Program-made: the position numbers and the translations under genes
Shown here: piece by piece, positions 56,357 through 64,000 of the stretch
How the letters are laid out: every line of letters begins with the position of its first letter
How positions within the stretch are numbered: position 1 is the stretch's first letter
Source: Neostapfia colusana
Taxonomy: Eukaryota > Streptophyta > Magnoliopsida > Poales > Poaceae
DNA length: 64,000 nt
NCBI GenBank assembly: GCA_030760725.1
Contig: JASWHV010000001.1
Coordinates: 25,913,928-25,977,927, forward strand
Direction of reading: 5' to 3'
Notes under the pieces: model-generated
The model's database searches: none
What the model saw: only the letters and a program-made list of their open reading frames with translations
What the model was told of the DNA's origin: nothing

Positions 56357-58635
56357 TTACCTTTTGGTATCCAAACGGAGTTGGGTCCTTTCATGTGAGT
56401 CAAGAGGCACTTGGGCACCCACACACAAGGTTTTTGGACTCTTGCGGAGTGGCCCAACATACCTAGCATAGATCTTTCCAAATTTGTTTCTCAATAAAAC
56501 ATATGAAGCATCAAAGTCATGGAACAAAGGATGAGGTTCATTTTTAGTTATGTTAGATGAGTTTGCAATGTTCTTTACATTTTCTTTGTTGGATGAACCC
56601 TCCTTGACAAATACAATCAAGTCTTTCCCATTCTTGGGAGTTTTAGCATGTTGCTTCCACTCCCGAGAATAGCCAAAACCATCTTTGACATGTGAAGGTC
56701 TTACATTGGTATATGCACTTCGTGCATATGCCAATTTTTCCTTGTCAGAGATCCCACCTTTCGGTGATTGCTTGTTTTGTGCCAACTTGAGTTCATCTTT
56801 GAGTTTTACGATTAAGTTTGAGCACTTGCAAGTTTTAGTTGCTTCAGGAGATTTCTTTGAGGAGGGTGGACTCATAGAGGAAGAAGGTGCATTGATCTTG
56901 AGAGACTCAACTTGTGTTTCAAGGATCTTGTTGACTTTTCTCAAGTTAACAATTTCATCCTTGAGCACAATAGTTTTGTCCTCAAAATTTGAGCAAGTTT
57001 CCTTGCTCAAAGCGAGTTCACGCTCAAGTGTATTGCTTCTTCCCCTTTCAACCTTAAGGAGCTCTACAAGCTCATGACATCTCTCCTTTTCAAGGATGAG
57101 TATGTCTTCTTGACGGTTGATGAGTTCATCCTTCTCAAAGATTTGTTCTGACAACAATCTCATCTTTTTCAAGGTGCTCCTACTTAGATCCTTAAGCATG
57201 GATTCATTTTCACTACTACTATCAAAGCTATCAAGTGAAGCGGTAGAGGAGGATGGTTTAAATTTAACATTTCTTCTTCCCTCCTTAGCCATGAGACATG
57301 TAGACTTGAAGTCTTCAAGGTTTGGGAAGAGCTTGCTCCTTCCAATGGCAAGTGTTGCCACTTTCTCTTCATCCTCGGAGGATGAGTCTTCGTTTGAGTC
57401 CCATTCCTTCCCAAGGTGAGCATGTCCTGATGGCTTCTTCTTCTTGAAGAATTTCTTCTCTTGGGACTTGCCATCTCTCTTCTTCTTACTCTCTTCATAT
57501 GGGCAATCCACAATGAAGTGTCCATATTCACCACAGTTGTAGCATGCTCTTTTCGTCTTGGGCTTGGACTTTTCTTGTTCTTGTTCTCATAATGGTTGCT
57601 CCCCTTCCTTCTTCTGATCATCCTCTTGAATTTGTTGATGAAGAGCGCCTCTTCTTCATCGGTGTCGAGACCCTCATCATCATTTGCTTCGAAGTCTAGT
57701 GATGAGGATGTTGCTTTGAAAGCAACATCTTTCTTCTTTGAGGAGGCGAGCCTTTGGAGGTCGCTGTAGAACATGGCTTCTTTCTCCATCATCTCGTTGT
57801 TGATGATTCTCCCAAGCACTTCCTCCAGGGTCATTTGAGCATATCTCGGGCTCTCACGGATCAAGGAGCAAAGAGCAATGTTTCGAGGCATGAATGCCCG
57901 AAGCATCCTCTTCACCACCTCATGATCTGTCCACCGGGTGCATCCATAAGATCAGATCTTGTTGACGAGGACCTTGAGACGGTTGTACATGTATTGAGGG
58001 GACTCACCATCCATGATGGTGAACATTCCAAGCTCTCCTTCAATCATCTTGATCTTGGCCTCCCTAATGACTCGGTTTCCTTCATGTGCCGTCTTGAGTG
58101 TGTCCCATATGTCTTTGGCCACCTCCAATCCATCGACTCGGTTGAACTCTTCTCGAGTCAAGGATGAGGTGATGACCCCTACTGCTTGAGCATTGCGATG
58201 AAGTAGGATGGCTTGCTCCGGAGTAACGTCTTCTTCATTTCTTGGAAGATGGACATCTATTAAGAAAATTTGCCACAAGCTAGGGTTTAAAGATATTAGA
58301 TGCATCTTCATATTATGCTTCCAAATTGAGTAATCATTTCCATCGAATTGAGGAGGTTTGCCAAGAGGAATAGATAAGTAGTGATTGTTGGAAGTTAATT
58401 GTTCATAGTTGAAAGGATATTGGGAGTAGTCCGGTTGACCACTCCTTTCTTGATCCTTCAGCTTCTTCTTCTCTTTACTTGAGTGACCTAGCTTCTCGCA
58501 AAGTCGTGCCTTGAGCTAGCGAACTTCTTCATCGTCACTCGAGTGGTCTTACAGCACATCCATGTTCTTTTTCTTGTCATATGTGTTGTCAACTTGCGAC
58601 GTCGACGGAATCTCGTATCCCTCCACTCCGGCCAT
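56357..58635 (-). pseudogene. gag: Broken gag of copia B
   Basis: The start 58635 (MAGVEGYEIPSTSQ) lies about 40 bp after the PBS; stops follow near codon 29 and further on. The Gag core is SLWQIFLIDVHLPRNEEDVT, TREEFNRVDGLEVAKDIWDT and GESPQYMYNRLKVLVNKI, with CGA to TGA at 57952. The middle continues with KRMLRAFMPRNIALCSLIRE. A shift near 57580 places the CCHC knuckle CYNCGEYGHFIVDC (about 57495-57540) in another frame. The C-terminal half is a long coiled coil (LSKETCSNFEDKTIVLKDEI) typical of Sirevirus Gag. Gag and pol are in different frames. Confidence 0.85.
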
Positions 58636-58673
58636 CTTCTCTCCGAGTGGTTAGACTCTTGATGGTGAGACCT

Positions 58674-58685
58674 GCTCTGGTACCA
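58674..58685 (-). other. Primer-binding site of copia B
   Basis: The minus strand reads TGGTACCAGAGC, a one-base variant of the tRNA-Met PBS, one base after the LTR end. Confidence 0.82.
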
Positions 58686-58686
58686 A

Positions 58687-60297
58687 TTAAAATGCCTAGA
58701 GGGGGGGTTGAATAGGCTAAAGTACCTTAAATGACTTAATTAAATGAGATTAGAACACAACGGCCGGACTAGTCTGGCTCAGGGGCGGACTAGTCCGGTC
58801 TGCTTGCTAGAAAAACCTAAAAGGGCCGGACTAGTCTCGCTCAGGGGCGGACTAGTGTGGTCAAACTGCTGGAAAGGCCTAAAACTTGATTTTTTATGGT
58901 TTTTTCTCCAGATTTTAGTTTAACAAAATGTGGATAAAACAACTAGCTTATGACAAGTGTGATAGAATATTGAAATGAATTGCAAGATTGTGATGATGTA
59001 TACTCTAATAGCGAAATAATTAAAACAAACCCTAAGCAATCTTGACGTTCAAAGAAATGTAAATGCAAGAGAGACATTGAGAATTTTTCCCGAGGTTCGA
59101 TTCCACTCAGGAATCTACGTCCCCATTGAGGAGTCCACAAAGGACCGGGTCTAACAACCCTTTCCTCACCAAGTCGCCACTAAGGCCAACCTGGTTCTTC
59201 ACTATCTCAAGGGCAAACTTACAAAATTTTGGGGCTGCTCACAATCCGAGGCTCCCACTTGATCACTTCCACAAAGCTTCACGAGTCTTACAAGCCACAT
59301 GTCAGCACCAAGTGCACGAGATCACTCCAAGAGCCTAAACGTGAAGTTCTTCCTTCTCCTCTTCTCACACACCCAAATTCACTCAAGATTTGATTCGAGA
59401 GGGTGAGTAGGCAAAGGAGAAGGCTTGGAGAGGCTCTAGGAAGGCTGTGGTGGCGCTAGGGTTCCAGAGAGTTGTAAATGAAGTCGGGGCATCTCCTTTT
59501 ATAGAAGTCCCGAAACCAACCGTTGCCACCTACCAAAAGTCCGGACTAGTCTGCCTCGCAACAGACTAGTCCGATCTCACACAAGAACTCTTTGTCTGGG
59601 TGAGAACGGACAAGTCTGGAGGACCCGGACTAGTCCAGCCACTTAGGCAGACAAGTGCGGTCCACCAACACTCAGTCGTGGGAGCTCTCATCTCACAACC
59701 ATTCGGACTAGTCCGCCTCAGAACGTACTAGACCAAACTCACACAGGGACTCTTTGTCCGGGTGAAAACGGACTAGTCTAGCTAGCCCGGACTAGTCTGG
59801 CCACTGAGGCGGACGAGTCCGGTCTACCAGGACTTAGTCGCAAAACACTCTCACCAAGAGAGAAACGGACTAGTCCGTCCCCAAACGGACAAGTCCTAAC
59901 TTAGTCAGGAGCTCTTAGTCCGCCCCAAAATGGACTAAGCCATAGGACTTCCGGACTAGTCCGGCCTCTGGCCCGGACAAGTCCGGCCTGCCCAAGTTTA
60001 CCTTTCTTGCACTCTCCACTAAGGACTTGACACTTCTAACGCTTTGAGCTCTCTTTTATGATCTCAATGCACTTGACACACACACTCTCACTTTTACACG
60101 GCTAGCCTACTAAAGACTCAAGTGAAACCCTAATTTCTACTCTTCGAGTCTTCGACGCCGTTCTTCATCCTTTTCCTTTTTAAGAGCTTAGGTGTCCGCC
60201 TTAGAAATATCATGTGCTATGATCATCTCAGCTCATTAGTCTCTTAATTGTCGTCATCAATCATCTAAAACCCACGGGATACCTAGATGCACTTACA
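58687..60297 (-). repeat. 5' LTR of copia B (1611 bp)
   Basis: Element-sense termini are TGTAAGTGC...TTTTAA; the final CA has become AA, while the 3' LTR keeps ...TTTCA. It holds two clusters of CGGACTAGTCCG-type palindromes (58760-58865 and 59540-59990) on either side of the TATA box at 59497-59503. Confidence 0.92.
59497..59503 (-). promoter_or_regulatory. LTR TATA box of copia B (5' LTR)
   Basis: The minus strand reads CTATAAAAGGAG. The larger palindrome cluster (59540-59990) lies just upstream in element sense, where transcription-factor sites would be expected. Confidence 0.68.
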
Positions 60298-60302
60298 GAA
60301 GC

Positions 60303-61909
60303 TTGCACGAACGAGTCACACGGTCCAGGTTTTGTGATCCAAACTCTCACGCTCATTCTGCATTTGTTGTTTCTTTTGAACCCAAAGATATATCACACGC
60401 ACTCACTAATGAATCTTAGATTATTGCCATGCAAGAAGAGTTAGAAAATTTTGAAAGAAATAATGTTTGGAAACTCGTACCTCCACCTCAAGGTCACACT
60501 CTAATCAGAACTAAATGGGTGTTTAAAAATAAACAAAGTCAGGATGGGGTTGTGGTTAGGAATAAGGCTAGGTTGGTTGCTCAAGGCTTCACACAAGTTG
60601 AAGGTCTAGATTTTGATGAAACTTTTGCTCCTGTTGCTAGATTAGAAGCCATAAGAATTTTGTTAGCATTTGCTGCATCTAAAGGTTTCAAGTTATATCA
60701 AATGGATGTTAAAAGTGCTTTTCTTAATGGCCACATAGATGAGGAGGTTTATGTCAAGCAACAACCGGGTTTTAAAAATCCAAATTTTCCTAATCATGTT
60801 TACGAACTGTCCAAAGCCTTGTATGGTCTTAAACAAGCCCCTAAAGCATGTTATGATAGGTTAAAAACATTCTTACTAGAAAAGGGGTTTACCATGGGCA
60901 AGGTTGATAAAACTCTTTTTGTACTTAAACATGGCAATGACTCATTATTCGTTCAAGTGTATGTGGATGATATTATCTTTGGTTGTGTTTCTCATGATCT
61001 TGTGTCCAGGTTTTCATCTATGATGAGTTCAGAATTTGAGATGAGTATGATGGGAGAACTCACATACTTTTTGGGACTGCAAATCAAGCAAACCAAGGAG
61101 GGTACTTTTGTGCATCAAACAAAGTATACAAGAGACCTCCTTAAGCGCTTCAACATAGACAAAAGCAAGTCTCTTCGGACACCCATGAGTACAGCAACGA
61201 CACTTGAACTTGATGAAGATGGTGAACCCGTGGATCAAAAAGAATATAGAAGTATGATTGGAACACTTTTGTACCTCATGGCATCAAGACCAAACATACA
61301 ATTCAGTGTATGCCTTTGTGCACGATTTCAAGCTTCCCCACGTGCGTCACGTCGTCAAGCCATCAAAAGAATTCTCAGATACTTACATGGAACTCAAGAA
61401 TTTGAGATTTTTCTTCCTTCTTCCTCAACCGTTACTTTGAAAGCTTTTTCAGATGCTGATTTTGGGGGTTGTAGAATTGATAGGAAAATTACTTCGGGTG
61501 CTTGTCATTTTCTTGGTAATTCACTTGTTGCTTGATCCTTTAGAAAACAAAATTCAGTTGCACAATCCACAGCCAAATCTGAATATGTAGTTGCTGCTAG
61601 CGCTTGCTCACAAATTCTTTGGATTGTTCAAACACTTAAGGACTATGGGGTTGATCTAGATAGTGTTCCACTATTTTGTGATAACACCAGTGCCATTTGC
61701 ATTGCTAAAAACCCGTGCAACATTCGAGAACAAAGCACATTGACAATAGGTATCACTTTCTCCGTGATAATGTTGAAAAAGGAAACATTGTGCTTCACCA
61801 TGTAGATACGAACAACAATTGGCTGACATTTTTACAAAATTTGGATTTCACTCGTTTTTGTTTCATTCGTAGTGAAATAGGGGTTATGCATCCTCATGGC
61901 TTAAATTGA
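60303..61909 (+). pseudogene. pol: Broken pol of copia A: RT and RNase H
   Basis: This continues the frame cut at 44157. A TAG/TAA-type stop precedes ATG 60429 (about 60418). RT is open from 60429 to 61535: IRTKWVFKNKQS, LDFDETFAPVARLEAIRILL, AFLNGHIDEEVYVKQ, catalytic YVDDIIFGCVSHDLVSRF, MGELTYFLGLQIKQ, and the tail SDADFGGCRIDRK. A TGA (for TGG) at 61535 ends it. RNase H follows (STAKSEYVVAASACSQILW; LFCDNTSAICIAKN) and a shift near 61705 disrupts its end. The RT would be functional but for these flanking stops. Confidence 0.88.
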
Positions 61910-62922
61910 GGGGAAGTTTTAAAACTTGGGAAGTCTATGTGTGAATCTGAATTTAAAATAATATGAGCATAGTATTTCGTACATATATGACTTTGTGGTT
62001 CCTTTTATATGATGAAAGTTCTTACTACATTACTCATGTTATACATTTTGTAGTTTTTGCCATGACTAGTAATTGGAATAATTATTTACACTAAATCTGT
62101 TCATGATCGAACTTTCTTACTGTTTTAAACTTGTTGCATGCTCACAAGTACTTTTAATAATGAAAAAATAATCAATCAACTATTCACATGTTGAGCTTTT
62201 ATGGTCAAATGAAAAATTGAGAAAAATATCAAGAGAATATGCATGCATCGCACTTCTTCTTTTGAGATGGCTTATCATTGCACTTAGATATGAACTTGAA
62301 AGAAGTTGTGTATGACTAAAACCATGTCCTTAAGCTTCTGGTTATCAAATGACATAGGCTTGGCTTGGTTGGTTAGAATAAGGCTGATGCGGCATATAAT
62401 CTCTTGCAAATGTCATATGATCTGAATTTGTGCTTTGAAAAATAATTAAAATGCACCAACAAGTGTCATGCTTTTAGGTATTGACATAGTTAAGTTTGTG
62501 AGATCATGACTTGCTTAAATTGAAAATTACACTTGATCTCTAGCATGACTTACACTACTTTATGTATCTCATTGATGTGATAGTGTAAGTTACTTGATAG
62601 TATGGCTTGGATGAGCTTTGTTTTATATATATATGTTATAAATATGCTCATAACAATTAAAATTTCTCTTTTGAACCTTGCTGAATACATTGTCAAAGGG
62701 GGAGAAATTGATCACACATTGCACGATTCACAAGTGTTTTGGCACGATTCTTCTCAAGGGGAGAATTTTTGTTTTTCTTCTTATTTTATTTATGATTTAC
62801 AAAGGGGGAGAAATTTTTGTTTCGAAATTTCATCTCGTTTGATTGTTTTTAAAACTTTTCATGTGAAAAGCCAATGTTCGGATTTTAAGTAGTGTTGCCA
62901 ATGCATTCATCAAGGGGGAGAT
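61910..62922 (+). other. Non-coding 3' region of copia A with several PPT-like motifs
   Basis: AT-rich, with no convincing frame and no env-like ORF, unlike copia B. Purine tracts of PPT type occur near 62694 (AAAGGGGGAGAAA), 62756 (AAGGGGAGAA), 62800 (AAAGGGGGAGAAA) and at the true position 62911-62922 (CAAGGGGGAGAT). Multiple PPTs before the 3' LTR are a described Sirevirus feature. Confidence 0.75.
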
Positions 62923-64000
62923 TGTGAGACCTATGTGTGCTGAATACATTGGCTATGACGATAAAAGTTTTGAATTATGCCAAAACACTCTTTTATTCAA
63001 GGTCTGACTCTAGGTCCGAGCTCCGACAAGATCCGACGTAAGGTCCAACTTGCTATGGCTAGGTCCGACATATGTTTGGTTAGCTCCGGCGGTAGGTCCA
63101 ACTAGCTTTGGTAAGTTCCGGTGCTAGGTTCTGCTAGCTTTGGTAAGCTCCGGCTCAAGGTCCGGTTAGCTTTGGCAAGGTCCGGAGCTAAATCGCAATG
63201 GTTCTGTTTTTACCATGCAAATGTTTCAAACTTGCTTTACATCTATGGAAAGTTTTCTTAGTATTCTTTTACTAAGTTTTTGAAGTGTTATGACTGTTTA
63301 CGGTGGTTAACATTTTGCTAGGTTTGCAACATGCTTATGTGAGGTGTTCATGTAAGGTGTTGTGGTTTTCGGAACTAACGTGAGTCAAGTCACGGACTTG
63401 TGCTCGAAAGTATTGGTTGTTTATTCATGTGCAGGTGTTGCTTGAGTTCAAGATATGTCTGGTGACGGGATCCATTGAACTAGTCTTAGGGAGAAGGTGA
63501 GGTTCAACAACCAAATTCGAGAGGAATTGTGGTTGAGTTGATCGGGAGGTCGCGCAGCATGTTTGGATCAAGAACAATGCATATGAAGGTATCGTGGACG
63601 TCGTTGGAAGGTGTTTGCACGTGTGCAAGGAGTGCATGGATGTGTCTACATTGTTCCAAGGCGTGGCAAAGAGATATGAAAGTGGAGATATGGTTGAAAT
63701 GGTTCAACCGGCTGGATTTTGCGCTCAGGCTGCGGCTGAGGCGGTTATGGTTCGTTTATGGAAAGTTTCGAGTTGGTTATAATAGGATTTCGTGTTAGGC
63801 ATGAAGTAGAGTTGTTTTAGGAATGTTTGGGACGTTCCTAAGGTGTTTGTAAGTCTTAGGATTGCTTCTATCTACGTGTAGAAGAGTCTTGAGCAGTATT
63901 GGAAAGTTACAGTTTGAATCCATGTAGGAGTAGGAGTCCTAGTTTCAATTGGGTTGGCCTTAGGGCTGGTTATATAAGCAAGGGAGGCTAAGGCTCGTGG
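62923..64000 (+). repeat. 3' LTR of copia A (first 1078 bp, cut by window end)
   Basis: It starts TGTGAGACCTATGTGTGCTG after the PPT and aligns with 23180-23193 plus 38632 onward. A TATA box (TATATAAG) is at 63971-63978. About 580 bp should lie beyond the window. Confidence 0.92.

Larger units (their letters stand above)
44158..60297 (-). mobile_element. Ty1/copia element B (Sirevirus-like, env-like ORF), 16.1 kb with nested solo LTR
   Basis: LTRs are 44158-49901 (interrupted by solo LTR H) and 58687-60297; both are 1611 bp once H and one TSD copy are removed. The TSD is GAAGC (44153-44157 and 60298-60302). In minus-strand order: 5' LTR, PBS, gag, protease, integrase, RT, RNase H, a gene-like spacer, an env-like ORF, PPT and 3' LTR. 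Order, env-like ORF and CG-rich palindromes fit the Sirevirus genus. Stops and shifts are present in all coding parts. Confidence 0.93.
23180..64000 (+). mobile_element. Ty1/copia element A (Sirevirus-like), composite with nested insertions
   Basis: Pieces of A are: 5' LTR 23180-23193 and 38632-40272, internal 40273-44157 and 60303-62922, and 3' LTR 62923 to beyond the window. Removing I (23194-38626) and B (44158-60297) with one TSD copy each restores colinearity: the LTR start reads through at TGTGAGACCTACGTGTGCTG, and the pol frame is continuous across 44157/60303. Sirevirus features are the long coiled-coil Gag with two knuckles, tRNA-Met PBS, several PPT-like motifs before the 3' LTR and GGTCCGAC-type repeats in the LTR. 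Stops in gag and pol make it inactive. Confidence 0.9.

Noticed and set aside
62602..62892. 96-codon ORF before the 3' LTR of copia A as an env-like remnant
   Set aside because: It consists of PPT-like motifs and AT-rich spacer, with no similarity to the env-like ORF of copia B.
63425..63798. ORFs in the A and C LTRs that look similar to each other (also near 270-650)
   Set aside because: They are homologous because the LTRs are. Reading frames differ in length and lack start conservation or domain content.

Overview
The window looks like pericentromeric or intergenic DNA of a plant, most likely a large-genome grass. I see no host gene, rRNA or tRNA gene. Nearly every base belongs to LTR retrotransposons, many nested and recognisable from TG...CA termini, primer-binding sites (PBS), polypurine tracts (PPT) and 5-bp target-site duplications (TSD). 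The grass call is an inference from element types: chromoviruses with about 4-kb LTRs, Sirevirus-type copia elements, and a Tat-like element with a large antisense ORF. There is no species-level evidence.

Layout. (1) 1-3573: 5' LTR and gag of a copia element (C), same family as element A. (2) 3574-11022: element D, a gag-only Ty3/gypsy element on the minus strand with an antisense coiled-coil ORF; its right LTR is cut at 11022 and joined to another element. (3) 11023-17403: remnant of gypsy element E (minus), with part of gag, a leader carrying four tandem PBS-like units, and a long rearranged LTR that hosts solo LTR F (13157-14254, TSD ATGAT). (4) 17404-23179: gypsy element G (minus), decayed, integrase deleted, with an extra ORF ahead of gag. 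(5) 23180-64000+: Sirevirus-like copia A (plus), inserted in the G LTR and hosting two other elements. (5a) Gypsy chromovirus I (23194-38626, minus) sits 14 bp inside the 5' LTR of A with TSD TACGT. It has two 4045-bp LTRs that look identical, an intact gag-pol ORF and an intact extra ORF. (5b) Sirevirus-like copia B (44158-60297, minus) sits in the pol gene of A with TSD GAAGC. Its own left LTR hosts H, a solo LTR of the I family (44749-48876, TSD AAAGC).

Relative age. G came first, then A into G, then B and I independently into A, then H into B (later reduced to a solo LTR). I is the youngest and the only element that looks competent. A, B, C, E and G carry stops and frameshifts, many of the CAA/CAG/CGA to TAA/TAG/TGA type expected from deamination of methylated cytosine.

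Most interesting observations. The pre-gag ORF of G begins with a colinear copy of the histone H3 N-terminal tail (13 of the first 20 residues identical). It keeps the TARKST core around K9 while K4, K14, K18 and K23 are replaced. The pre-gag ORF of I shares the same position and a similar coiled-coil plus acidic/proline-rich tail layout. In gypsy elements E, G and I, sequences resembling 3' splice sites lie directly in front of the gag or pre-gag start codons, suggesting spliced subgenomic mRNAs. The env-like gene of copia B has a gene-like leader with candidate donor, intron and acceptor, and LTR-type CGGACTAGTCCG palindromes around it.
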